Assembly: GCA_945876155.1 (NCBI GenBank)
Contig: CAMCMW010000005.1
Span: 1-16,168, forward strand
Reading direction: 5' to 3'
DNA: 16,168 nt
DNA from: an uncultured Ruminococcus sp.
GTDB lineage: Bacteria; Bacillota; Clostridia; Oscillospirales; Ruminococcaceae
The position numbers were made by a program, and so were the translations under genes. Under the pieces are notes generated by a model that was not told the origin of the DNA, did not search any database, and saw nothing but the letters and a program-made list of their open reading frames with translations. Below are positions 6,230 through 15,310 of the stretch, piece by piece (position 1 is the stretch's first letter; the number at the start of each line of letters is the position of its first letter).

Positions 6230-7516
6230 ATGAAAAAAAGAAGTCATTTAACCTGTCTGACCTTAGCAGCAACAATATCTTCACTTCTTTTGACAGGCTG
6301 CAGCAGTACGTCTGACAGTGACGGAAAAACTGAAATCAGAATGATACAGTATAAACCGGAGGCTGTTGCAGCATTCGAGGAAATCGAGGAACGTTTTAAT
6401 GCCACACATGATGACATTGTTCTGAAAATCGAATCACCCAACGAGGCTATGACCATTCTGAAAACACGTCTTATTAAGGAAGATTATCCCGATATTGTAG
6501 GAATCGGCGGCGACATCAACTATTCAAACTTTCTTGACGCTGAACTGTTTATGGATATTTCCGATTTTGACGGCATTTCTGATATCAAGCCTTCCTACAT
6601 GCAAATTGAGAAAGACCTGGAATTTATTCCTCAGGACGGTGTTTACGCTCTGCCGTATGTAGCAAACTGTGCAGGGATTCTTTACAACAAGGACATGTTC
6701 GAGGAAAACGGATGGGAGATACCGACTACATGGACGGAATTTACTGATCTGTGCGAAACGATTCAGTCCAGCGGTCAGCTGCCTTTATATTTCGGATACA
6801 AGGATACATGGACGACCCTTGCACCATGGAATGCGCTGGCAGTTGGTCTTGCAGACGCAGATATCTGCTCACAGGTAAACGCAGGCAATGCAACCTTTGC
6901 AGAGGGCTATGCAGAGGTTGCAGATAAAATGAAAAAACTGCTTGATTATGCAGAGCCAAATCCCTATGCTTACAGCTATAATGACGCATGCACAGCTTTT
7001 GCAAGAGGAGAATCAGCAATGTACCCAATCGGCAGCTATGCAGTACCGCAGATATTGTCAGTTAATCCGGACATGAACATTGATTCTTTCACTTTCCCGG
7101 CAAATGAAAACGAAAGTGATAATGTTTTGAATTCAGGCGTTGATTTACAGTTTTCTGTTATGAAGGAATGTGAAAATAAAGAGGCTGCATATGAAGTATT
7201 AAGATTTCTTTACGATGACGAAACCATTCAGATATATCTGGACAATCAGAATGCTGTCCCATGCAAGCAGGGGGATTTTGAACTGCCTTCCATGCTTGAC
7301 GGTATGAAGTCTTACATCGAAGCAGACCGAATGTCCGATTTCCACGACCATCATTATCCAAGTGAAATGAGTGTTGACGCTATGATACAAACTTATCTTA
7401 TGGACGAAAGTGATAACGCCGCTGAAACATTCCTCAACCGTTTTGATAAGGAATGGAACCGCTATAACCGTGACCTGATTGAAAAAGTCAAAAAATATGA
7501 GGAGGGACTGAAATGA
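6230..7516 (+). CDS. msmE: ABC transporter sugar-binding lipoprotein (MsmE-like, alpha-galactoside uptake)
   Basis: The protein has 428 residues, the usual size of cluster 1 (SBP_bac_1/8) sugar-binding proteins. A lipoprotein signal peptide is clear: MKKR, a hydrophobic stretch, and the lipobox LLTGC with the modified cysteine at residue 24. A Ser/Thr/Asp-rich linker follows. The mature protein has the family pattern: EIRMIQYKPEAVAAFEEIEE, then FNATH, then DIVGIGGD at about 85-92 and GVYALPYVANCAGILYNKDMF at about 139-159. It captures the sugar outside the membrane and delivers it to the MsmF/MsmG channel. Raffinose or melibiose as substrate is inferred from the downstream alpha-galactosidase and sucrose phosphorylase. 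Its stop overlaps the next start (ATGA), so translation is coupled. Confidence 0.9.
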   Translation: MKKRSHLTCLTLAATISSLLLTGCSSTSDSDGKTEIRMIQYKPEAVAAFEEIEERFNATHDDIVLKIESPNEAMTILKTRLIKEDYPDIVGIGGDINYSNFLDAELFMDISDFDGISDIKPSYMQIEKDLEFIPQDGVYALPYVANCAGILYNKDMFEENGWEIPTTWTEFTDLCETIQSSGQLPLYFGYKDTWTTLAPWNALAVGLADADICSQVNAGNATFAEGYAEVADKMKKLLDYAEPNPYAYSYNDACTAFARGESAMYPIGSYAVPQILSVNPDMNIDSFTFPANENESDNVLNSGVDLQFSVMKECENKEAAYEVLRFLYDDETIQIYLDNQNAVPCKQGDFELPSMLDGMKSYIEADRMSDFHDHHYPSEMSVDAMIQTYLMDESDNAAETFLNRFDKEWNRYNRDLIEKVKKYEEGLK

Positions 7517-8406
7517 AAGGAATCAGAAAAAAACGCAAACCTATGTCAAAAAGAACTAAAACCTTATTGCTTATGACTCTGCCTGCTCTGATACTCTTTG
7601 TTTTGTTCAATACAATCCCGCTGATAACCGGTGCATTTTACAGTCTTACCAATTATCGTGGATACGGTTCTTATGACTTCGTAGGTTTAAGAAATTTTGC
7701 TGATCTGTTTCAGGACAGCAGAGTAGGAAAATCATACTTATTCACCTTTAAATATGCAATAGCCGGAACGATACTTGTAAATGTTCTTTCCCTGCTTATC
7801 GCAATGGGACTTAACAGTAAAATCAAATTCAAGAATACACTGAGAGGAATGTACTTCCTGCCGAATATTTTAGGAGGACTGGTTGTCGGATATATTTTCA
7901 GTTTCATTTTCACATATATTATTCCGACTGTCGCAAAAGCATTACATATTGATTTTCTCAGCAATAGTATTCTTGCAAGTGAAAAGTGGGCATGGGTCGG
8001 TGTTCTGATAGTCGGCGTATGGCAGACTGTTGCCATGAACACGATCATCTATATCTCAGGACTTCAGACGATTCCGGCAGATATATATGAGGCAAGCGCT
8101 ATTGACGGTGCAGGAAAATGGTATACATTCAGAAAACTGACACTTCCTCTCCTGCTCCCGTTTATTTCAACCAATCTCATACTCAGCACAAAAAATATGC
8201 TTATGGTTTTCGACCAGATCATGTCACTGACAAAGGGCGGACCAGCTCAGAGTACAGAATCCATATCCTACCTTATCTACCGCAACGGCATGGACGGCGG
8301 TCAGTTCGGATTCCAAAGCGCAAACGCAGTTGTATTCTTCGTAGTGATCGTTGCAATTTCCGTTTTCCAGCTTGTTATGACAAATAAAAAGGAGGAGCAG
8401 TTATGA
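7513..8406 (+). CDS. msmF: ABC sugar permease, MalF/MsmF type
   Basis: The protein has 297 residues with six predicted membrane helices, the first at about residues 18-38 (LLLMTLPALILFVLFNTIPL) after a basic cytosolic N-terminus. The cytosolic EAA loop that docks the ATPase is present: PADIYEASAIDGAGKWYTF followed by LTLPLLLP (about 192-218). Length and first-position order after the binding protein match MsmF/UgpA-like permeases (binding-protein-dependent transport family, BPD_transp_1). The start overlaps the msmE stop by 4 bases (ATGA), with ggaggg upstream. The stop overlaps the msmG start in the same way. It forms a heterodimeric channel with MsmG. Confidence 0.9.
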   Translation: MKGIRKKRKPMSKRTKTLLLMTLPALILFVLFNTIPLITGAFYSLTNYRGYGSYDFVGLRNFADLFQDSRVGKSYLFTFKYAIAGTILVNVLSLLIAMGLNSKIKFKNTLRGMYFLPNILGGLVVGYIFSFIFTYIIPTVAKALHIDFLSNSILASEKWAWVGVLIVGVWQTVAMNTIIYISGLQTIPADIYEASAIDGAGKWYTFRKLTLPLLLPFISTNLILSTKNMLMVFDQIMSLTKGGPAQSTESISYLIYRNGMDGGQFGFQSANAVVFFVVIVAISVFQLVMTNKKEEQL

Positions 8407-9311
8407 GTTCAGAAAGACACAGTGTTCCACAACCACCGGCAGTACACTTCAAATCAGCCGATGAAATTAAAAATGACAAGGACAGCAAATCCAATATTTT
8501 ACTGACAATTATTCTGATTCTTGGCTGTCTGACTATATTATTTCCCCTTTATATGACCATTGTCATTGCCTTTAAATCACCATCTGAAATGACCAATGAT
8601 GTTGCAGGTGCATTAAGCCTGCCAAAGAGTTTCAGCCTTGACAATTTCGCAGAGGCAATGCGTGTGACTGATTTCTGGCATTCTCTCGGAAACAGTGTGC
8701 TGATTACAGGAGCTACAATTGTACTGGCTCTTGTGATCCATTCCATGGCAGGCTATGCAATCGGCAGAAGTATGGCAAGACACAAGGGTTTCAAATTTAT
8801 TTACTTCTATATCGTCAGCGGTATGTTCGTACCCTTTGCGATTCTTATGATGCCCCTTGTAAAGGAAACTGCCAAACTCAATATTGACAATATGTTTGGC
8901 GTAATTATTCTGTATGTTGTATTCTATATGCCGATGAACGTTATGCTTTACAGCGGCTACCTGAAAAATATCCCCCTTGCAATGGAGGAAGCAGCGGAAA
9001 TTGACGGTGCGTCCACATGGAAAACATACTTGAAAATCATCTTCCCTATGATGAAACCTATGCACGCAACAGTGGCTGTATTAACTGCCCTCGGCACATG
9101 GAATGATGTAATGACACCCCTTGTTATTATGTCCGGTTCGGAGAAAACCACACTTCCTCTTGCACAGCTGAATTTCCAAACACAGTTCGGCACAAACTAT
9201 AACCTTGCATTTGCGTCCTATCTCCTTGCACTTATTCCTATCCTTATTTTCTATATTCTCTGTCAGAAACAGATTATCGGTGGAATTGCAAACGGTGCAG
9301 TAAAGGGATAA
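8403..9311 (+). CDS. msmG: ABC sugar permease, MalG/MsmG type
   Basis: The protein has 302 residues with a polar N-terminal extension of about 40 residues before the first helix (ILLTIILILGCLTILFPLYM). Six helices are expected. The EAA loop reads LAMEEAAEIDGASTWKTYL followed by IIFPMMKP (about 191-219), and the chain ends in the family's typical short tail (GGIANGAVKG). It pairs with MsmF. The start overlaps the msmF stop (ATGA) with aaggagga just upstream. No gene for the energising ATPase follows, so this transporter probably shares an MsmK/MsiK-type ATPase encoded elsewhere. Confidence 0.9.
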   Translation: MSSERHSVPQPPAVHFKSADEIKNDKDSKSNILLTIILILGCLTILFPLYMTIVIAFKSPSEMTNDVAGALSLPKSFSLDNFAEAMRVTDFWHSLGNSVLITGATIVLALVIHSMAGYAIGRSMARHKGFKFIYFYIVSGMFVPFAILMMPLVKETAKLNIDNMFGVIILYVVFYMPMNVMLYSGYLKNIPLAMEEAAEIDGASTWKTYLKIIFPMMKPMHATVAVLTALGTWNDVMTPLVIMSGSEKTTLPLAQLNFQTQFGTNYNLAFASYLLALIPILIFYILCQKQIIGGIANGAVKG

Positions 9312-9341
9312 TAAATACAATCTTCTTCATCACTACATTTA

Positions 9342-9372
9342 TGGTATCTGCGGTTCTATGCCGCAGATACCA
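9342..9372 (+). promoter_or_regulatory. Intercistronic stem-loop between transporter and enzyme genes
   Basis: A perfect 12-bp inverted repeat (TGGTATCTGCGG at 9342-9353, CCGCAGATACCA at 9361-9372) encloses a 7-base loop (TTCTATG). No T-run follows on either strand, so it does not look like an intrinsic terminator. It lies in the only sizeable gap (82 bases) inside the operon. An RNA processing or 3'-end stabilising role that sets different levels for msmEFG and the downstream enzymes is the likeliest reading. Confidence 0.6.
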
Positions 9373-9393
9373 AAATATTAAAGAGGTGTTTTT

Positions 9394-10800
9394 ATGAATT
9401 TACAGAATAAAATTATGCTTATAACCTATGCAGACAGTATGGGAAAAAATCTGAAAGAGCTGCATGAGGTTCTGAATAAACATTATAAGGACACTGTGGG
9501 CGGTGTGCATATACTTCCGTTTTTCCCTTCATCAGCTGACCGTGGATTTGCACCTATGTGTTATGACAAGGTTGACGAGGAATTTGGCGATTTTTCTGAT
9601 ATAGAAGCAATCGGAAAGGACTACTACCTGATGTTTGACTTTATGGTCAATCACATTTCTGCAAGTTCTGAATATTTTCAGGATTTCCTGCAAAAGAAAG
9701 AATCTTCGGAATATAAGGACTTTTTCATTCGTTACAGCAAGTTCTGGAACGGCGAACCGACACAGGAGCAGATTGACAAGATTTACAAAAGAAAGCCCCG
9801 TGCGCCATATATTGAGGCTGAGTTTGCAGACGGCTCAAAAGAAAAAATCTGGTGTACATTCTGCGAGGAACAGATTGACCTTGATGTAACAACGGATAAA
9901 ACAAAGGAATTTATCCGCCGTACATTAAAGGATATGTGCAGTCATGGTGCGGCAGTTATCCGCCTTGACGCTTTTGCGTATGCAGTAAAAAAAGCAGACA
10001 CAAGCTGTTTTTTTATAGAACCGGATATCTGGGAACTGCTTTATGATATTGAAAAAATTGTGAAAGAGGAAAACGCAGAAATTCTTCCGGAAATTCACGA
10101 GCATTACACTATCCCTATGAAAATTGCAGAAAAGGGATTCTGGATATATGACTTTGCACTTCCGGTACTTACACTTCATGCACTTTACAATCACACCGGA
10201 AAGTACCTCAAAGACTGGCTTGAAAAGTGTCCAATGAAACAGTTTACAACTCTTGATACCCATGACGGTATCGGCATTGTTGATGTAAAGGACTTGCTGC
10301 CGGACGAGGAAATTGAAACTGTAAAGGAACAGATGTACAGTCAGGGCGCAAATGTAAAGAAAATCTACAGCTCTGAGGCGTACAACAATCTTGACATCTA
10401 TCAGGTCAACACAACATATTATTCCGCTCTTGGCAACAATGACGACGCCTATCTGCTGGCTCGTGCAATTCAGTTTTTTGCTCCGGGTATTCCTCAGGTA
10501 TACTATGTAGGAATGCTCGCAGGCTCAAATGATATTGAACTTATGGAGCGTACTAAAAACGGACGTGACATCAACCGCCATTATTATACTGCGGAAGAAG
10601 TTGAAAAGGAGCAGATCCGTCCGGTAGTTCAAAAGCTGAAAGAACTTATGACTCTCAGAAATACTCATCCGGCATTTTCTCTTGACGGTACAATAGAAGT
10701 CAGTACAGATGAGGATAAGCTCATAATTACAAGAAAATACGGTACAGAAAGCATTACGTTAAACGCAAATCTGTCAACCTATCAGTTTGATATAAAATAA
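9394..10800 (+). CDS. gtfA: Sucrose phosphorylase (GH13 subfamily 18)
   Basis: The protein has 468 residues, near the family's usual 480-500. It converts sucrose and phosphate to alpha-glucose 1-phosphate and fructose in the cytosol. The opening NKIMLITYADSMGKNL and the VGGVHILPFFPSSADRGF segment (about 36-52) are characteristic of the family. Catalytic residues are visible in the GH13 order: nucleophile Asp192 in VIRLDAFAY, acid/base Glu233 in LPEIHEHY, and transition-state stabiliser Asp291 in LDTHDG. Related GH13_18 enzymes act on sucrose 6-phosphate or glucosylglycerate. The ABC importer and neighbouring alpha-galactosidase favour plain sucrose, released from raffinose. The ribosome site is gaggtg upstream of ATG 9394; aga follows after 13 bases. 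Confidence 0.9.
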   Translation: MNLQNKIMLITYADSMGKNLKELHEVLNKHYKDTVGGVHILPFFPSSADRGFAPMCYDKVDEEFGDFSDIEAIGKDYYLMFDFMVNHISASSEYFQDFLQKKESSEYKDFFIRYSKFWNGEPTQEQIDKIYKRKPRAPYIEAEFADGSKEKIWCTFCEEQIDLDVTTDKTKEFIRRTLKDMCSHGAAVIRLDAFAYAVKKADTSCFFIEPDIWELLYDIEKIVKEENAEILPEIHEHYTIPMKIAEKGFWIYDFALPVLTLHALYNHTGKYLKDWLEKCPMKQFTTLDTHDGIGIVDVKDLLPDEEIETVKEQMYSQGANVKKIYSSEAYNNLDIYQVNTTYYSALGNNDDAYLLARAIQFFAPGIPQVYYVGMLAGSNDIELMERTKNGRDINRHYYTAEEVEKEQIRPVVQKLKELMTLRNTHPAFSLDGTIEVSTDEDKLIITRKYGTESITLNANLSTYQFDIK

Positions 10801-10813
10801 ACGAGGTGTCAAT

Positions 10814-13003
10814 ATGGCAATAAGAATTAATGAAGAAACCGGTTTGTTTCAGCTCATAACAAAAAATACTGAATATCAGATTAAAGCTGATAAATACGGC
10901 GTATTAAAGCATTTGTGGTATGGTGAGAAAACCGGAGCCGATATGGATTATCTGCTGAAATATCCTGATGTAGGATTTTCCGGAAATATATATGACGCTG
11001 GAAATGACCGCACTTACTCCCTTGATACTCTTCCGCTGGAATATTCCTGTGAGGGAGTTGGCGATTACAGAATACCGGCTGCCGCTGTGACTAATCCGGA
11101 CGGCGGCAGCGCCCTTGACCTCAGATATCAGAGTTATCGTATCAGCAAAGGAAAGTACAGCATCAGCGGACTGCCGGCTGTATATGCAGATGAAAACGAA
11201 GCAGATACGCTGGAAATCATTTTAAAGGACACAGTTTCTGATATTGAAGTAACACTGAAATATGGCGTTATTGAAAAGCTGGATATTATAACAAGATGTG
11301 TTTCAATCACCAATATGGGAACTGAATCGGTCACAATTGCCAGAGCTGCAAGTCTTTGCCTTGATATTCCTCATGGGGACTGGGAATGGATACACTTTCA
11401 CGGCAGACACGCCATGGAACGTCAGACAGAGAGAATGCCTCTGAATCATGGCATTCAGGAAAGTTCAAGCACAAGAGGGACTTCAAGTCATCAGCAGAAT
11501 CCGTCCGTTCTGCTTTGTTCTCCCGACTGTACCGAAACCTCCGGCAGCTGTATTGGTGCAGCTCTTATGTACAGCGGCAGCTTTCAGACAAAAATACAGC
11601 TTGACCAGTTAAATCAGGTACGCCTTGTTATGGGCATTCATCCGGATATGTTTAACTGGGAGATTAAACCGTCTGACACCTTTGATACCCCGGAAGTAAT
11701 ACTTTCATACAGCGGCAGCGGCATGGAAACTTTGTCACATAATTTCCATAAGGTTATCCGTGAACACGTTTGCAGAGGCAAATATAAACTGGCTGAACGT
11801 CCGGTTCTGATAAACAACTGGGAAGCTACTTATTTCGATTTTGACGAACAGAAGATTCTTAAAATTGCCGGGCAGGCAGCAGAGCTCGGCGTGGATCTTC
11901 TGGTATTGGACGACGGCTGGTTCGGCAAAAGAGATGACGACTGCTCCGGTCTTGGGGACTGGTTTGTAAACGAGGAAAAACTCCACGGCGGACTTGGAAA
12001 TCTTGCTGAAAAGATAAATGCAATGGGTATGAAATTCGGCTTGTGGTTTGAACCGGAAATGGTTTCAGAGAACAGCAATCTTTATCGTGAACACCCCGAA
12101 TGGGCAATTAAGATACCTTCAAGAAATCCGGTCAGAAGCCGTTATCAGCTGGTGCTGGATATGACAAATCCGGAGGTTCGGGAATATCTTTTTGATACAA
12201 TAAGCAGAGTTTTAAACAGTGCCAATATCTCTTATGTGAAATGGGACATGAACCGAAGTATCTGCGACTGGTACACGCCATGCCTTTCATCAACCAGACA
12301 AGGAGAAATGTCACATCGCTATGTACTGGGACTCTATGAACTCCTTGAACGTCTGACGACTGCTTTTCCGGATGTTCTCTTTGAAGGCTGCAGCGGCGGT
12401 GGCGGACGCTTTGACGCAGGTATGCTTTACTACTGTCCGCAGATATGGTGCAGTGATGACACAGATGCTTATGAGCGCACAAAAATACAGTATGGCACAT
12501 CATTTTTCTATCCTGTTTCTGCCGTGGGTTCTCATGTTTCAGCTGTTCCGAACCACCAGACCGGAAGAGTAACTCCAATTGAAACAAGAGCTGTTACTGC
12601 TATGGCAGGAAGCTTTGGCTATGAACTTGATCTGAATACACTTTCGGACAGCGAAAAGCAAGAAGTAAAAGAACAAATCGTTCGATTTAAAAAAGACGGT
12701 CCGCTGATTCACAATGGTCTTTACTACAGGCTCAGCAATCCTATGACAGACAAATTTGCTGTGTGGGAGTATGCTTCGGAAAATCGTAAGGAAGTGCTTG
12801 TACACGGCGTTATTTTCCATACAGAACCGAATCACACACAGTATCATATCAGACTGCGTGGACTTTTGCCGGAGGTTAATTACCGCATTGCTGAAAACGG
12901 AAACATTTACAGCGGAGCCGCACTTATGAACGGAGGAATTTTACTTCCAAAGTCATGGGGAGATTATGCACCGATTGAAATACATTTTATTGCCGAAAAC
13001 TAA
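10814..13003 (+). CDS. aga: Alpha-galactosidase (GH36)
   Basis: The protein has 729 residues, the normal length for tetrameric GH36 enzymes. It removes alpha-1,6-galactose from raffinose, melibiose and stachyose in the cytosol; there is no signal peptide. The N-terminal beta-sandwich (about 1-320) is followed by a (beta/alpha)8 barrel (about 330-640) and a C-terminal beta domain. Visible motifs are LLVLDDGWFG (362-371), GLWFEPEMVS, YVKWDMNRS with nucleophile Asp478, and EGCSGGGGRFD (524-534) followed by CSDDTDAYER with acid/base Asp548. Both catalytic positions match those known in Geobacillus AgaA. The ribosome site is gaggtg. galK follows after 14 bases. In the operon it supplies galactose to the Leloir genes and sucrose to GtfA. 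Confidence 0.95.
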   Translation: MAIRINEETGLFQLITKNTEYQIKADKYGVLKHLWYGEKTGADMDYLLKYPDVGFSGNIYDAGNDRTYSLDTLPLEYSCEGVGDYRIPAAAVTNPDGGSALDLRYQSYRISKGKYSISGLPAVYADENEADTLEIILKDTVSDIEVTLKYGVIEKLDIITRCVSITNMGTESVTIARAASLCLDIPHGDWEWIHFHGRHAMERQTERMPLNHGIQESSSTRGTSSHQQNPSVLLCSPDCTETSGSCIGAALMYSGSFQTKIQLDQLNQVRLVMGIHPDMFNWEIKPSDTFDTPEVILSYSGSGMETLSHNFHKVIREHVCRGKYKLAERPVLINNWEATYFDFDEQKILKIAGQAAELGVDLLVLDDGWFGKRDDDCSGLGDWFVNEEKLHGGLGNLAEKINAMGMKFGLWFEPEMVSENSNLYREHPEWAIKIPSRNPVRSRYQLVLDMTNPEVREYLFDTISRVLNSANISYVKWDMNRSICDWYTPCLSSTRQGEMSHRYVLGLYELLERLTTAFPDVLFEGCSGGGGRFDAGMLYYCPQIWCSDDTDAYERTKIQYGTSFFYPVSAVGSHVSAVPNHQTGRVTPIETRAVTAMAGSFGYELDLNTLSDSEKQEVKEQIVRFKKDGPLIHNGLYYRLSNPMTDKFAVWEYASENRKEVLVHGVIFHTEPNHTQYHIRLRGLLPEVNYRIAENGNIYSGAALMNGGILLPKSWGDYAPIEIHFIAEN

Positions 13004-13017
13004 CAGGAGGACGCCTT

Positions 13018-14307
13018 ATGAAATATCAGAAATTCAAAGAACAGCTTAATGATGGTAGTTTTGACAATGTCATAAAAGAACTCTACGGCAGTTCTGAACA
13101 GATAATTTCACATCAGAAAAAGCGTTATCTCGAAGCGATTGAAAAATTTAATGAATATTTTCCCGGACATGACGAGGTTCAAATTTACTCTGCACCGGGG
13201 CGTACAGAAATCGGCGGAAATCACACCGACCACCAGCATGGCTGTATACTAGCAGCAGCTGTGAATCTGGATATAATTGCAGTTGTTGCATTTCATAACG
13301 AGGGTGTCATTCGTTTAAAGTCCAGAGGACATTCCCGTAACCTTGTGAATCTTAGTGATCTTTCTGTGCAGAAGAAAGAAATGGGCAGTTCGTCAGCGCT
13401 GATTCGTGGGATTGCCTCCAGATTTCACGAAATGGGTGTCAAAATTTCCGGATTTGACGCATATACCACCTCTGATGTATTGAGCGGCAGCGGTTTATCC
13501 TCATCAGCGGCATTTGAAGTGCTGATCGGTACAATCATTGACAGCCATTACAATCACGGGAAAGCCGGTGCTGTGGAAATTGCAAAAATTGGTCAGTATG
13601 CGGAAAATATGTACTTTGGCAAAAAAAGCGGTCTTATGGATCAAATGGTAAGCTCTGTGGGCGGTCTGGTTTCCATTGATTTTCATGATACTGAAAATCC
13701 TGCCATAAAAAGCTTTCCCTATGACTTTGAAAAATCCGGTTACTGCCTGTGTGTTACTGACACAAAGGGCAGTCATGCCAATCTTACTGATGATTATGTT
13801 GCGGTGCGCTCTGAGATGGAAAGTATTGCGGAACAGTTTGGAAAAGCCATTCTGAGAGATGTGGATGAAAACGAGTTTTACAGTTCAATTCCAGAGCTGA
13901 GAAAAAAATGCTCCGACCGTGCCGTAATGAGAGCCGCACACTTCTTTGCGGAAAACAGACGTGCACTACTGGAGGCAGACGCACTATCAGAGGAAAATAT
14001 GAATTGTTTCCTTGAACTTGTCAGACAGTCGGGAGAGTCATCAGCAACTCTTTTGCAAAATCTGTACTCCTGTTCAAATCCGACTGAACAGGCAATCCCC
14101 CTTGGTATTATGTTAAGCCAAAAACTTCTTGGAGAAAAGGGTGCTGTCAGGGTACACGGCGGCGGCTTTGCAGGAACGATTCAGGCATTCGTGCCTGCGG
14201 AAAAAGTAAATGAGTATTCACAGGAAATGAACCGTATTTTTGGTGACGGCAGCTGCTATATTCTGAGGATTCGTCCTGTGGGCGGTATAGAAATAACGGA
14301 GGGATAA
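13018..14307 (+). CDS. galK: Galactokinase
   Basis: The protein has 429 residues, slightly longer than the 390 of classical GalK but typical of the clostridial form with an N-terminal extension. It phosphorylates galactose to galactose 1-phosphate. The three GHMP-kinase motifs are present: the galactokinase signature SAPGRTEIGGNHTDHQHG (58-75, Arg62 and Glu65), the phosphate-binding GSGLSSSAA (157-165), and HGGGFAGTIQAF (380-391). Catalytic Asp208 lies in GLMDQMVSSVGG. Nothing in the frame looks damaged. It starts behind an aggagg site and its TAA stop shares a base with the first galE ATG (TAATG). Because galT downstream carries a stop codon, intact GalK could lead to accumulation of galactose 1-phosphate. 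Confidence 0.95.
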   Translation: MKYQKFKEQLNDGSFDNVIKELYGSSEQIISHQKKRYLEAIEKFNEYFPGHDEVQIYSAPGRTEIGGNHTDHQHGCILAAAVNLDIIAVVAFHNEGVIRLKSRGHSRNLVNLSDLSVQKKEMGSSSALIRGIASRFHEMGVKISGFDAYTTSDVLSGSGLSSSAAFEVLIGTIIDSHYNHGKAGAVEIAKIGQYAENMYFGKKSGLMDQMVSSVGGLVSIDFHDTENPAIKSFPYDFEKSGYCLCVTDTKGSHANLTDDYVAVRSEMESIAEQFGKAILRDVDENEFYSSIPELRKKCSDRAVMRAAHFFAENRRALLEADALSEENMNCFLELVRQSGESSATLLQNLYSCSNPTEQAIPLGIMLSQKLLGEKGAVRVHGGGFAGTIQAFVPAEKVNEYSQEMNRIFGDGSCYILRIRPVGGIEITEG

Positions 14308-14309
14308 TG

Positions 14310-15299
14310 ATGCGTATTTTAGTATTAGGCGGTGCAGGCTATATCGGTTCCCATACTGCACTGGAGCTTGTAAAAGCAGGACATGATGTAATTATTGCTG
14401 ATAATCTTGTCACAGGATACCGCAGTGCAGTTCCGGAAACAGCAAAGTTTTATGAGGGAGATATCCGGGACGCTGCCTTTCTGGATGAACTGTTCAGTTC
14501 AGAGAAAATTGATGCTGTGATTCATTTTGCGGCATTTTCACTGGTAGGCGAAAGCGTTACCAATCCTCTGAAATATTATGACAACAATCTATGCGGCACA
14601 AAGGTACTGCTGGAAGCAATGGTGCGCCATGGCATTGACAAAATTGTCTTTTCTTCTACAGCGGCAACCTATGGCGAACCGGAGAACATTCCCATTCTGG
14701 AAAGTGACAGAACCTGTCCGACAAATCCATACGGTGAAACAAAGCTTGCCATGGAAAAGATGTTCCACTGGACGGCAAAGGCACACGGACTGCGTTATGT
14801 TTCCCTGAGATATTTCAATGCCTGCGGTGCAGACGAAAGCGGCACCATCGGAGAAGCACACAATCCGGAGAGCCATTTGATTCCCCTGATTTTACAGGTG
14901 CCAAACGGCAAGCGAGAGGCAATCTCTATTTACGGCACGGATTATGATACCCCCGACGGAACCTGTATTCGTGATTATATCCATGTTACCGACCTGGCAC
15001 AGGCGCATATTCTTGCGGTTCAGTATCTGATGAACGGCGGAGAAAGCGATATTTTCAATCTGGGAAACGGCATCGGCTATTCTGTCAGAGAAGTGATTGA
15101 AACTGCAAGAACTGTTACCGGACATTCTATTCCGGCAATAGAAACCGAACGTCGTGCCGGCGATCCTGCAAGACTGGTTGCTTCCAGCGAAAAGGCACGG
15201 AAAATCCTTGGCTGGAATCCGGTGCATGACAGCCTGGAAGAAATCATTGCAAGTGCATGGAACTGGCACAAAAATCACCCCAACGGATATAAAGAATAG
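14310..15299 (+). CDS. galE: UDP-glucose 4-epimerase
   Basis: The protein has 329 residues, standard for GalE. It interconverts UDP-galactose and UDP-glucose with bound NAD. The Rossmann glycine motif GGAGYIGSH is at 7-15. FSSTAATYG (about 114-122) carries the active-site Ser/Thr, and the short-chain dehydrogenase pair Tyr141/Lys145 is in NPYGETKLAME. GTDYDTPDGTCIRDYIHV and the C-terminal RRAGDPA are typical of bacterial GalE. Two adjacent ATGs exist (14307 and 14310). I prefer 14310 because the ggagg site at 14298-14302 then has a spacing of 7 rather than 4 bases; 14307 would overlap the galK stop by one base. galT begins 11 bases after its TAG stop. Confidence 0.95.
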   Translation: MRILVLGGAGYIGSHTALELVKAGHDVIIADNLVTGYRSAVPETAKFYEGDIRDAAFLDELFSSEKIDAVIHFAAFSLVGESVTNPLKYYDNNLCGTKVLLEAMVRHGIDKIVFSSTAATYGEPENIPILESDRTCPTNPYGETKLAMEKMFHWTAKAHGLRYVSLRYFNACGADESGTIGEAHNPESHLIPLILQVPNGKREAISIYGTDYDTPDGTCIRDYIHVTDLAQAHILAVQYLMNGGESDIFNLGNGIGYSVREVIETARTVTGHSIPAIETERRAGDPARLVASSEKARKILGWNPVHDSLEEIIASAWNWHKNHPNGYKE

Positions 15300-15310
15300 G
15301 AGTTGAGCAT

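Noticed and set aside
8613..9065. Minus-strand open frame of 150 codons
   Set aside because: It is antisense to the conserved membrane helices and EAA loop of msmG; its His/Cys-rich translation is typical of a shadow frame.
9342..9372. Intrinsic terminator after msmG
   Set aside because: The stem is strong but no T-run follows on either strand, and the downstream genes share the pathway and have no visible promoter of their own.
12132..12587. Minus-strand open frame of 151 codons
   Set aside because: It is antisense to the GH36 catalytic core, whose motifs fix the true frame.
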